This document shows, piece after piece, positions 32,101 to 39,556 of a stretch of DNA of 64,000 nt (position 1 is its first letter; each line of letters begins with the position of its first letter). The position numbers and the translations under genes are program-made. This DNA comes from Ruminococcus flavefaciens FD-1 (GTDB taxonomy: Bacteria > Bacillota > Clostridia > Oscillospirales > Ruminococcaceae): positions 1 to 64,000 of the forward strand of contig ACOK01000105.1 in the NCBI GenBank assembly GCA_000174895.1. Reading direction: 5' to 3'. The notes under the pieces were generated by a model that did not search any database, was not told where the DNA came from, and was given only the letters and a program-made list of their open reading frames with translations.

Positions 32101-32342
32101 TCCTTCTCGATGATCTGGGTAAGTCTCTCAAGGTTAAGAGGCTCGATATAAGTGATATCAGCAACATCGGGGTCTGTCATAATGGTAGCGGGGTTTGAGT
32201 TAACGAGAACTATCTCGTATCCCAGCTGTCTCAGAGCCTTACAGGCCTGAGTTCCAGAATAGTCAAATTCGCAGGCCTGACCGATGATGATAGGGCCTGA
32301 ACCGATGATCATGATTTTATTGATGTCCGTTCTCTTTGGCAT
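29121..32342 (-). CDS. carB: Carbamoyl phosphate synthase large subunit
   Basis: CarB uses ammonia passed from CarA, bicarbonate and two ATP to make carbamoyl phosphate for arginine and pyrimidine synthesis. The 1073-residue product starts [23 protein letters not shown], the canonical N-terminus, with GGGAG upstream; a 16-codon extension is rejected. The two ATP-grasp halves are visible: first with [12 protein letters not shown] at about 168 and [18 protein letters not shown] at about 300; second with [20 protein letters not shown] at about 560, [11 protein letters not shown] and [11 protein letters not shown]. A C-terminal MGS-like allosteric domain ends the protein. Length is normal. carA is not adjacent, which is unusual. 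Confidence 0.96.
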   Translation of the reverse strand: [1073 protein letters not shown]

Positions 32343-32420
32343 ACTGATCTCCCAACTCGCACAGTGAATATGCGTATTATTATTTGCCATAATATGTCAT
32401 GGCAGAACATTCTACCTTAT

Positions 32421-32449
32421 ATAATAACATAAATCGAGCTGAAATGCAA
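32421..32449 (-). promoter_or_regulatory. Sigma-A type promoter of carB
   Basis: On the minus strand TTGCAT, 17 bases, TATTAT, about 79 bases upstream of the chosen start. Confidence 0.6.
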
Positions 32450-32552
32450 GGATTTTTTTCAATGTAAAAACAATGAATTTTTGTATATTTGTACCTATAC
32501 GGAGTTATATTGCATGGGCAAGTTCCTCTCGACCTTATTCAGCAATACGATA

Positions 32553-32623
32553 TGTAGGGGCCGCCTGCGGCGGTCCTCAAAAAAACACGAAAAAGCAAAG
32601 GACCGCCAAAGGCGGCCCCTACA
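32553..32623. repeat. Intact REPIN, second copy
   Basis: The arms at 32553-32577 and 32599-32623 are inverted copies apart from a loop change (TGC in the left arm, TTT-type in the right). They are separated by a 21-nt A-rich spacer containing AACACGAAAAAG, similar to the spacer of the 28901 copy. Outer ends are TGTAGGGG/CCCCTACA. Confidence 0.87.
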
Positions 32624-32664
32624 ATAAAATTTCCCGTTCATCGTGTAATACTGAAACCAAGCAA

Positions 32665-32888
32665 GGGCGCACACTGTGCGCCCCTACGATTGTTTATCCT
32701 TATTCATTGCGTTATTTACACATTTTACGTGTTCATTGTGGAACGCCGAGGGCGGCGTTCCCTACAGATCGCTGCCGCTGAAAACATATGAGGGCGCACA
32801 CTGTGCGCCCCTACGATTGTTTATCCTTATTCATTGCGTTATTTATACATTTTACGTGTTCATTGTGGAACGCCGAGGGCGGCGTTCC
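32665..32888. repeat. Tandem duplication of a 97-bp two-hairpin unit
   Basis: Units at 32665-32761 and 32792-32888 differ at one visible position (TTTACACA against TTTATACA). Each begins with a GGGCGCAC/GTGCGCCC hairpin plus CTACGA and ends with a GGAACGCC-type hairpin, with a shared AT-rich middle. The first unit ends in CCTACA, the second in CCAAACA. The period is 127 bases. No gene lies in 32343-33050; it is entirely promoter and repeats. Confidence 0.82.
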
Positions 32889-32930
32889 AAACAAATGTAT
32901 CATGCGATCATAAACATCTTTAGTGACGGC

Positions 32931-33051
32931 GAGCGAAAGCAGATTAACGTTAACGTACAATGTAAGCGAGTTTACGAGCGATTCGTGATCGGGGTCAAGC
33001 TGCCGTCAGCTTGCGAGCGATTCGTGACTGCGCCGCCGCTCGCTCAGCGGC
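32931..33051. repeat. Family B repeat abutting the stop of the DUF2461-like gene
   Basis: This copy has GAGCGAAAGCAGATT, GTAAGCGAGTTTACGAGCG, GTCAAGCTG, GCGAGCGATTCGTGACTGCG and the terminal hairpin GCCGCT/AGCGGC (33035-33051). It ends on the first base of the stop codon (TAG) of the minus-strand gene, as in the other two copies. Confidence 0.78.
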
Positions 33052-33797
33052 TACCACATGAAGTCTACTTCGGGGGCTTTTATCATTTTTATTTCGGGTT
33101 CGGGCTCGGCGGTTATTTCGGCTTCCTTTTCCAGCGCCTTTGCAAGATCGTTGATCTCCACTATTTCGTGGAAATAATCATTTATCTCCCTCAGCCCCTC
33201 GAATACCTCAACTGCTTCTTCCGCTATCTTATGGCTGAAAAGTACATCACCTGCGCCTGTCTTTTTGCTGAGGCTAAGCCCCTTTTTCAGGAAAAACTGC
33301 TCAGCTTCGGGAACATTGCAGGGCTTTTTCCTCTTGTATTCCTCTCCGCCGATGGTCAGCCCGAAGTTTTCAACAACTTCATTCACCATGTTGATAAATG
33401 GCTCATGATCCTCGGAAAGCTGACTGCGGAAACGCTCCATGACTGATGCTTCCGGCTTTTCTATGCGGAATCCGTACTCCGCTCCCTCGGGGGAAAGCTC
33501 AAAGAAAAGGGTAGGAGTCTTATTCCAGTACCACGCATCATATCTCACATATATCCACATTGTGTCACGGTAGTGGAGATATGGCGGAAAATTAGCATCA
33601 CGGTAGATCCTGCCAGCCTTGTACATCATTCCCTCGGTGTCCTGAAATGGCACAAAAAGCTCCTCCGCCAGCGCTTTCATGGGCTCAAATATCTTCTCTG
33701 TGTAGATGCTTTTTCTCGGCTCGAACCATTCCTTGCTGTTGTTGAGCCTTATACCAAGCAGAAAGTCAAGCGCCTCCTGTGAAAATCCCTGAAACAT
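33051..33797 (-). CDS. DUF2461 / TIGR02453 family protein
   Basis: The 248-residue protein fits the DUF2461 pattern: FSQEALDFLLGIRLNNSKEWFEPRKSIYTEKIFEPMKALAEEL near the start, then KAGRIYRDANFPP and YLHYRDTMWIYVRYDAWYWN. These match the family's N-x3-WF, K-x2-RIyRD and aromatic segments. The biochemical role of this family is not established. Residues after about 160 are more variable, ending in an acidic, Glu/Pro-rich stretch. It appears monocistronic, followed by a Family B repeat. Confidence 0.8.
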   Translation of the reverse strand: MFQGFSQEALDFLLGIRLNNSKEWFEPRKSIYTEKIFEPMKALAEELFVPFQDTEGMMYKAGRIYRDANFPPYLHYRDTMWIYVRYDAWYWNKTPTLFFELSPEGAEYGFRIEKPEASVMERFRSQLSEDHEPFINMVNEVVENFGLTIGGEEYKRKKPCNVPEAEQFFLKKGLSLSKKTGAGDVLFSHKIAEEAVEVFEGLREINDYFHEIVEINDLAKALEKEAEITAEPEPEIKMIKAPEVDFMW

Positions 33798-33935
33798 ATT
33801 TTCCTCCTGTTAACGATCTGTATATTTACGACTAATTATATCACATAATAAAACATGAATCAATATTTTTCTGCATTTAACCGTAATTTAACAGCAATAT
33901 AATCCTAAAAATACTCCACAATAGGGTTGATAAGT

Positions 33936-34117
33936 TTTCAACACGGTGTTGAAACAGATGTGGATACTCAGACCTCATTGTTGAAAACTTGGTGGAAAAA
34001 GTGGAAAACTACGAAGAAATGCCGTTTTTTTCAAGGGTGAAAAGTTGAAAACCCTGTGGATAATCAAGAAAAATTCGTAAACAATAAAAATGCGTTGTGG
34101 AAAAGCTCTCCACAACG
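33936..34117. other. Cluster of DnaA-box-like motifs and inverted repeats outside oriC
   Basis: This part of the 33798-34141 gap holds a perfect DnaA box TGTGGATAA (34055-34063) and a one-mismatch box TGTGGATAC (33959-33967). It also holds two 18-nt composites (TGTTGAAAACTTGGTGGA at 33979 and AGTTGAAAACCCTGTGGA at 34043). A 19-nt inverted repeat (TTTCAACAC G GTGTTGAAA) lies at 33936-33954, and a 9-bp stem CGTTGTGGA/TCCACAACG at 34093-34117. Composition is AT-rich. It lies about 17 kb from dnaA. It looks like a DnaA-binding or origin-like locus; function unproven. Confidence 0.55.
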
Positions 34118-34141
34118 ACTATTTATAAAGGATGATATTGT

Positions 34142-34492
34142 ATGAAAAAGCTTTTAGCAATATGCTCCGTATTTTTTTCTGTTTGTGCAGCTTTCACTTC
34201 TTGCGGCGATATGGATGACCGTTCAGATGTGGATATTGACCACGGTATACAGATCCCCACTACGGAAGAAGAATACGAAAGCAACTATGAACACCACGAA
34301 GATACTACTTCCCGTAATAAGATAAAGGATGCCGGAGACTACGCTGACGATGTTATTGACGGTGTCGAGGATGCAGGCGAGGATATTATCGACGGCGCAG
34401 GCGACGCTGCAAAAGATGTCATAGACGGTGTTGACGGCGAAAAATCCGATAAACACGAAAACGAACACCGTACTTCCACAACCGCAAGATAA
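34142..34492 (+). CDS. Small acidic lipoprotein
   Basis: The 116-residue product has the signal MKKLLAICSVFFSVCAAFTSC (lipobox FTSC). A highly acidic region follows with degenerate repeats (DDVIDGVEDAG, EDIIDGAGDAA, KDVIDGVDGEK) of about 11 residues that would form an amphipathic helix. A His/Glu/Thr-rich end finishes it. AAAGGATGAT precedes the start. It is transcribed towards the origin, against its neighbours. Function unknown. Confidence 0.75.
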   Translation: MKKLLAICSVFFSVCAAFTSCGDMDDRSDVDIDHGIQIPTTEEEYESNYEHHEDTTSRNKIKDAGDYADDVIDGVEDAGEDIIDGAGDAAKDVIDGVDGEKSDKHENEHRTSTTAR

Positions 34493-34544
34493 GGATTATT
34501 TTAACGTAAAATAATCGATACCATCTGTTTCTGACCATATTTAA

Positions 34545-34608
34545 GGGCGCTCGGAAAATGCCCCTGCAAATCTGATTTTCAATTTGCAGGGGCGAGTTCC
34601 GCTCGCCC
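34545..34608. repeat. REP hairpins facing inward
   Basis: An 11-bp inverted repeat (CCCCTGCAAAT/ATTTGCAGGGG, 34561-34592) joins two REP-type stems, the right one GGGCGAG/CTCGCCC at 34590-34608. The TGCAGGGG cores face each other, the opposite arrangement from the REPINs. The 34493-34820 gap contains this, a terminator and the element at 34660-34819. Confidence 0.7.
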
Positions 34609-34630
34609 TGATATTTTAGTATAAAGCAAA

Positions 34631-34656
34631 TGCGGATGAAAATCATCCGCATTTTT
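34631..34656 (+). terminator. Hairpin with T-tail, candidate terminator for the small lipoprotein gene
   Basis: TGCGGATGA-AAA-TCATCCGCA followed by TTTTT on the plus strand. It is about 140 bases from the gene's stop, with REP hairpins between. Confidence 0.6.
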
Positions 34657-34659
34657 ACT

Positions 34660-34819
34660 ATTGCTCCACCAATTAAACATTGTCAAAAAGGCGAAGACAG
34701 AGAGGAAAATTATCAAGAAAGGAAAACGCAGAAATGCTGACGCATTTCAAGTTTTTCTGACGCTGAGAATTTTTCTTTATGTCAAGCATTTGAAGGCAAG
34801 GTTTAGTTGGTGGAGCAAT
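34660..34819. mobile_element. MITE-like 160-bp element with 19-bp terminal inverted repeats
   Basis: The ends ATTGCTCCACCAATTAAAC (34660-34678) and GTTTAGTTGGTGGAGCAAT (34801-34819) are inverted repeats with one mismatch. The interior has no reading frame but contains a further inverted repeat (GAAATGC/GCATTTC). It touches the stop codon of the SEDS gene at 34821. No transposase is present, so it would be non-autonomous. A target duplication is not clear. Confidence 0.55.
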
Positions 34820-34820
34820 A

Positions 34821-35984
34821 TCATTCGTCTTCTTCATCGTCCTCGTCGTAGAAGACATTGTAATTCTTTGCACGGTGGCTGTATGTACTGAGGACAAGTC
34901 CTATCATTGCGTACATACTGATAAGCGCTGTACCGCCGGCGCTGAGGAATGGCAGCGGTACGCCGATAACCGGGGCAACCTTCAGCACCATGCCTATGTT
35001 CATGACACAGTGCGAGAAGACAAGTCCGAATGCGCCCATGCATATGAATTTGCCCAGATGGTCACGGGTAACTCTGCTGTCTCCGAATATCTTCAGACAA
35101 ATGTAGACCAGTATGATGAGTATACCCATCGATCCGACAAAGCCGAATACCTGTCCGGCATAGGTATAGATAAAGTCGTTGTGCATTTCGGGAACGGATA
35201 TATATTTATCCGCATTGGCAAAGAGTCCCTTTCCGAAAAGTCCGCCTGATTTCAGTGCGGAAAGTCCCAGATCCTGCTGATACTCTATATACTCCGGGTC
35301 TGTTCCCGGGTGGAAGAGTATGAGGATACGCTTTTTGTGTTCCTGTCCAAGGAAGAAGAACCACATCACCGCTACGCCTGCCGCAATGACAAAAGGCGCT
35401 GCCAGCAGGTACTTCCACGATATCCTTGCGGAACATATCATAAAGCCGAATATTGCCGCAAATACTATAGCTGTTCCGTAGTCGCCCTGCAATCCGACGA
35501 TACCAATGTGTATCATACCATGTATCAGCAGCAGGGCCATGTGGCTTGGTTTGTTCATCTCCTCCTCGTCCCTTGAAAGGTGGTAGCTGAAAGTGAGTAT
35601 GAACGCCAGCTTCAGTATCTCTGATGGCTGGAAGAGGACGAAACCGATATCAAGCCACGCCTTATCATCCGCACCGTCTCGCCGGTAACCCAGTCCCGTA
35701 AAGGTCAGCGCTACCAGAAACAGCGCCACAGGTGCGAAGATGAACCAAAGCTTTACCAGTTTATGGTAATCGATGAAGGATATGACCACAGCTATAACGA
35801 TTCCCACAGCCATCGAGAAAAGCTGTGTCTGCCAGTAGCTGGCGCCGATTCCTTCGATCATCTTGTTTTTTACGATAGAATATATAAGCAGCGTACTCAG
35901 CGCCGCACATATGGTTACTGCAAAAAGCAGTCCGCCGTCAATACTGTGTTTTTCAGACGGCAGTTTCTTGAATGCTGATCTCAT
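34821..35984 (-). CDS. SEDS-family peptidoglycan polymerase (RodA/FtsW/SpoVE)
   Basis: The 387-residue protein has about ten transmembrane helices and SEDS hallmarks: LFQPSEILKLAFIL (about 118), LQGDYGTAIVF (about 163) and GVPLPFLSAGGTALISMYAMIGLVLS near the C-terminus. SEDS proteins polymerise lipid II glycan strands with a class B penicillin-binding protein. RodA is suggested by length and the AGGT variant, but FtsW or SpoVE cannot be excluded. It ends in a very acidic tail (DEDDEEDE) that stops at the edge of a MITE-like element. Confidence 0.88.
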   Translation of the reverse strand: MRSAFKKLPSEKHSIDGGLLFAVTICAALSTLLIYSIVKNKMIEGIGASYWQTQLFSMAVGIVIAVVISFIDYHKLVKLWFIFAPVALFLVALTFTGLGYRRDGADDKAWLDIGFVLFQPSEILKLAFILTFSYHLSRDEEEMNKPSHMALLLIHGMIHIGIVGLQGDYGTAIVFAAIFGFMICSARISWKYLLAAPFVIAAGVAVMWFFFLGQEHKKRILILFHPGTDPEYIEYQQDLGLSALKSGGLFGKGLFANADKYISVPEMHNDFIYTYAGQVFGFVGSMGILIILVYICLKIFGDSRVTRDHLGKFICMGAFGLVFSHCVMNIGMVLKVAPVIGVPLPFLSAGGTALISMYAMIGLVLSTYSHRAKNYNVFYDEDDEEDE

Positions 35985-36013
35985 TTGATCTCCTTTTTTT
36001 CAAGGCAAAAACG

Positions 36014-37135
36014 TCAGGCTTGATCTGTGCGGTTTTGCCTAAGATAGCTTATCGTGTATCCGCACAGCTTATAGAATATCAGTACAGCAAATGCGGATAT
36101 AAGGGAGAATATGTACACCTTCGGCACTATCTCATGAAAATGCCTGAAACGAAGCATAAAGTCGGGGTACTGGTACTTCATGTTGAATGTGCCGTAATAT
36201 CTCGAATCAAATATCACGGACAGCAGATAGGTGAGAAGTGTCGTCTCTGACAAGACAGACAGCACTTTTGCCGCAGCCACGTTTCTGATGTCTATATCGA
36301 AAAGAAGCAGGAAAATGCCTGCCGCCTCCGCAAATACGGGATAGGAACAATAATTGAAGAAATGATAGGAATGGAAATAATTCCCTTCATTTTTCTGTGT
36401 CTGGATGTATGATGTTACCGCAAGAAACAGCATTGCACCAAAAGCCAGCGATGCCGCAAACAGCTTGTTTGAAGCCGTTTTTTTCGGCGGATAGCGCTTG
36501 ATGAAGCATCCCAGATAGTAGTAGGCTATGGGGTAGCCGTTGTTGATATACTCGGGAAACAGCTTTATCTGCTTTTCGGGGTCGAAGCCTATGAAGAATA
36601 CAGGCGCAACCGAAAAGAGAAATATCGACGTAGCAAGAAGTGCGATATGATGCCTTTTGCTTTTCAGCCCATTGAATGCAAGATTAAGGAACGGTATTAT
36701 CAGCAGCATTACTATATACTGTTCGACATACCATGCATAATCGCTGTGAGAGAACCTGAGATAGCCACGCAGGATATCCCATAGATTCAGTTCCTGCCCG
36801 TGCAGCCGCTTGTATATCATACAAATGGTGCTGCATATGAGATACAGGACTATGACCTTCATCATGCTTTTGTAGTATTTCTTTGACAGCTTTTTGCTGT
36901 TCATGAGATAGCCTGTTGCTATCATGAAAAGGGGAACACAGGTATATGCGATCCACAGTACTTCCAGCGGAAATAAAAATTCTGTGCCTGTTATTGGAAT
37001 TGATGTGTAGAATCCGGTATGATAGAAGAAATGTACGACTACCACCAGAACTGCCGCAAATATTTTTACTATATCTATGCCCGAACTGCGTTTTTTTCTG
37101 TAAGTTAATGAATTATCTACTGTATTTTCAGTCAT
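36014..37135 (-). CDS. Acyltransferase 3 family membrane protein
   Basis: The 373-residue protein has about ten transmembrane helices. It begins with the family's first helix, SGIDIVKIFAAVLVVVVHFFYH; the conserved His is at about residue 40. The segment AYTCVPLFMIATGYLM follows. Such OafA/YrhL-like proteins acetylate or acylate cell-surface sugars. The acceptor here is unknown. It lies 30 bases upstream of the SEDS gene on the same strand and may be co-transcribed. Confidence 0.85.
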   Translation of the reverse strand: MTENTVDNSLTYRKKRSSGIDIVKIFAAVLVVVVHFFYHTGFYTSIPITGTEFLFPLEVLWIAYTCVPLFMIATGYLMNSKKLSKKYYKSMMKVIVLYLICSTICMIYKRLHGQELNLWDILRGYLRFSHSDYAWYVEQYIVMLLIIPFLNLAFNGLKSKRHHIALLATSIFLFSVAPVFFIGFDPEKQIKLFPEYINNGYPIAYYYLGCFIKRYPPKKTASNKLFAASLAFGAMLFLAVTSYIQTQKNEGNYFHSYHFFNYCSYPVFAEAAGIFLLLFDIDIRNVAAAKVLSVLSETTLLTYLLSVIFDSRYYGTFNMKYQYPDFMLRFRHFHEIVPKVYIFSLISAFAVLIFYKLCGYTISYLRQNRTDQA

Positions 37136-37152
37136 TTATTACTTTTTCCTTT

Positions 37153-38685
37153 TTATTTTTGTCCTGTCCAGTACTTTCTGTCGAGACTTCTGAACTGTGC
37201 AGCAGCTGCAACGTGCTGCTTCTTTATGACCTCGCAGCCGTCGATATCGGCAATGGTCCTTGCCACTTTCAGTATCCTGTCATACGCTCTTGCACTGAGA
37301 CCTAATCTGTCAAATACATTCTTCATCAGCTTCTCGGCGCTGTCGTCCATAGGACACATTTCCTGCAATTTATCGGGAGTTATCAGAGCATTGCAGGTTA
37401 TACCCGTATCTCTGAATCTTTCCTCCTGTATCTTCCTTGCAGCTATTACACGCTCTCTGATAGCGGATGAAGGTTCTTCCTTTGCCTTTGATGAAAGGTC
37501 CTCGAATTCCACGGGAGCGACTTCGATATGAAGGTCAAAGCGGTCGAGGAGAGGGCCTGATATCTTTGAAAGATAGCCTGACACTTTATTGGGCGGACAT
37601 ATGCATTTTCTCTTGGGATGGCCGAAATATCCGCATGGGCACGGATTCATCGCTCCTATCAGCATAATGGTGCATGGGTAGGTAACTGTACCCGAAGCAC
37701 GGGCGATAGTCACCTTTCTGTCCTCCAGCGGCTGACGTAGTATCTCCAGGGTCTTGCGGTCAAATTCAGCAAGTTCGTCCAGGAAGAGTACGCCGTTATG
37801 AGCAAGAGATACCTCGCCGGGATGTGGGATAGTGCCGCCTCCGGCCAGTCCTGCTGAGGAAATGGTGTGATGCGGTGAGCGGAAAGGCCGCTTTGTGATT
37901 ATGGGCATATCCTCGCTGAGGAGTCCCGATATCGAATGTATCTTCGTAGTCTCAAGCGCTTCCTCAAAGGTGAGGGGCGGAAGTATGGAAGGCATACGCT
38001 TTGCCAGCATACTCTTACCGCTTCCCGGTGAACCTATGAGCAGAGCGTTGTGTCCGCCTGCCGCCGCTATTTCAAGGGCTTTCTTGGCTGACTGTTGACC
38101 TCTTACATCGGCAAAATCCAGCACCTCGTTGTATGCGGCTTCGGGGATGTCATAGTGCGGGAAAGGCGAAAGCTTCTCCTCGTCACGGAAATGCATGATG
38201 AGCTGTTCCGCATTTTTCACGCCGTAGATCTCGATACCGTCGATAACCGAGGCTTCAGAGGCGTTGTCATACGGGACGAATACAGCCTTTACGCCCATTT
38301 CACGTGCAAGCATCACCATTGGCAGAACGCCGTTGATACGCCTGATATCGCCGTTGAGGGATATCTCGCCTATGAATGAACAGCCGTCGAGTTCGCCGTT
38401 TATCATACGCATAGCCTTGACCACTGCCATGAATATAGCCATATCATGCACCGAGCCGCTCTTTTTTGTATCAGCAGGGGCAAGATTGACCATTACCTGT
38501 GCCACGGGAAAATTGATATTGCATGAACGCAGAGCCGAACGTATCCTTTCACGGCTTTCCCTTACAACAGTGTCGGGAAGTCCGACTATATCGAACTGGG
38601 GATTTCCTCTGCTTATATCTATCTCAACATCGACCTGAAAAGCATTCAGACCGAAAAGACCAAGACTGGAGACCTTTGCAAACAT
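37153..38685 (-). CDS. YifB/ComM-family Mg-chelatase-like AAA+ ATPase
   Basis: The 510-residue protein begins with a ChlI/LonC-type domain (FAKVSSLGLFGLNAFQVDVEIDIS). AAA+ motifs follow: Walker A LLIGSPGSGKSMLAKR at about 220, Walker B VLFLDELAEFDR at about 297, NPCPCGYFGHPKRKC (a Cys-rich loop) at about 353, and a C-terminal ChlI helical domain with LSARAYDRILKVARTIADI. In naturally competent bacteria ComM is a helicase that extends recombination; in Firmicutes the role is less clear. The start is at the ATG nine bases after AGGAG. Confidence 0.92.
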   Translation of the reverse strand: MFAKVSSLGLFGLNAFQVDVEIDISRGNPQFDIVGLPDTVVRESRERIRSALRSCNINFPVAQVMVNLAPADTKKSGSVHDMAIFMAVVKAMRMINGELDGCSFIGEISLNGDIRRINGVLPMVMLAREMGVKAVFVPYDNASEASVIDGIEIYGVKNAEQLIMHFRDEEKLSPFPHYDIPEAAYNEVLDFADVRGQQSAKKALEIAAAGGHNALLIGSPGSGKSMLAKRMPSILPPLTFEEALETTKIHSISGLLSEDMPIITKRPFRSPHHTISSAGLAGGGTIPHPGEVSLAHNGVLFLDELAEFDRKTLEILRQPLEDRKVTIARASGTVTYPCTIMLIGAMNPCPCGYFGHPKRKCICPPNKVSGYLSKISGPLLDRFDLHIEVAPVEFEDLSSKAKEEPSSAIRERVIAARKIQEERFRDTGITCNALITPDKLQEMCPMDDSAEKLMKNVFDRLGLSARAYDRILKVARTIADIDGCEVIKKQHVAAAAQFRSLDRKYWTGQK

Positions 38686-38697
38686 AGATAACAACTC

Positions 38698-39429
38698 CTA
38701 TCGTGTTCTTATGGGACTTTCTATTATTCCGCTGATTTTCGGACTTTTTGGCATATATCTCTTTTCGTTGTAATTTTCCTTCGGCAGATTTACAGGGGAG
38801 ACCGATGGCATATCCGTACTTTCGCCGCCGCTGAAAAGTACCTCTGACACAGCTTCAAGGGCATTATCCATGGTATCGCTTCCATCCGTGTTGCGGTACA
38901 CTGAAGGGTCTGTCTCATTACTGTTCAGCTTCTGCTCATACTCAGCGAGAATAAGGCTGAATATAGGGAATCCCTCGGTATTTCTCAGCTGGTCGTAATC
39001 ACGCATCAGAGAGAATGCATCGTAGCTTTTGTATATCATGAGCACCGACAGCACAAGTATGAAGGCATCTCCCACATTCTCACTCGATATGAGAGTTATG
39101 GCAAAGAAAAGAATATTTGTCATCAGCACTATTACATCGGCAATTTTATATTTGGTGCAGCCTATAAGCGAAACTCCTGCAAGAGCGGCAAATTCCGCTA
39201 TCTGAATGAATGAAGCCATGACATCATTGCCGCCGCAGAGTATCTCTGGGATAATATATGGAACGGTGAATTTCATACCTATCAGGCTTAAAAATGACAG
39301 CAGAAGGCATGAGGCCGCCGTTACAGCGAATATCTCAAAAGATCTCCTGTCTATCTCCTGTTTGCGTCCGAGGCAGGCGGGATAATGAAGATGATTCGGC
39401 TTTTCTGCTATATCTTCATTTATTCTCAT
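38698..39429 (-). CDS. Membrane protein of unknown function
   Basis: The 243-residue protein has four or five transmembrane helices between residues 30 and 140. A cytoplasmic tail follows (about 145-243) with MRDYDQLRNTEGFPIFSLILAEYEQ and a Ser/Pro/Asn-rich C-terminus. I do not recognise the family. It starts 13 bases upstream of comM/yifB and could be co-transcribed with it. Confidence 0.65.
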   Translation of the reverse strand: MRINEDIAEKPNHLHYPACLGRKQEIDRRSFEIFAVTAASCLLLSFLSLIGMKFTVPYIIPEILCGGNDVMASFIQIAEFAALAGVSLIGCTKYKIADVIVLMTNILFFAITLISSENVGDAFILVLSVLMIYKSYDAFSLMRDYDQLRNTEGFPIFSLILAEYEQKLNSNETDPSVYRNTDGSDTMDNALEAVSEVLFSGGESTDMPSVSPVNLPKENYNEKRYMPKSPKISGIIESPIRTR

Positions 39430-39518
39430 ATTATCCCTCCTCTGTAAATTTCACTATTACTTATCATTATAACACTTTCGGAGCGAAAAGTAAATACATC
39501 ATTTGCGAATTTACAGAA

Positions 39519-39546
39519 AGAGCCTGTCCCGGAAGAGACAGGCTCT
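39519..39546 (-). terminator. Terminator after the frameshifted lipoprotein gene
   Basis: A perfect 10-bp stem (AGAGCCTGTC/GACAGGCTCT, 8-base loop) followed by TTTCTG on the minus strand. Confidence 0.75.
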
Positions 39547-39556
39547 GGTAAACTTA

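Noticed and set aside
32553..32623. Bidirectional terminator instead of REPIN
   Set aside because: Outer stems lack a T-run, the 21-nt spacer and GTAG ends match the copy at 28901, and neither flanking gene ends here.
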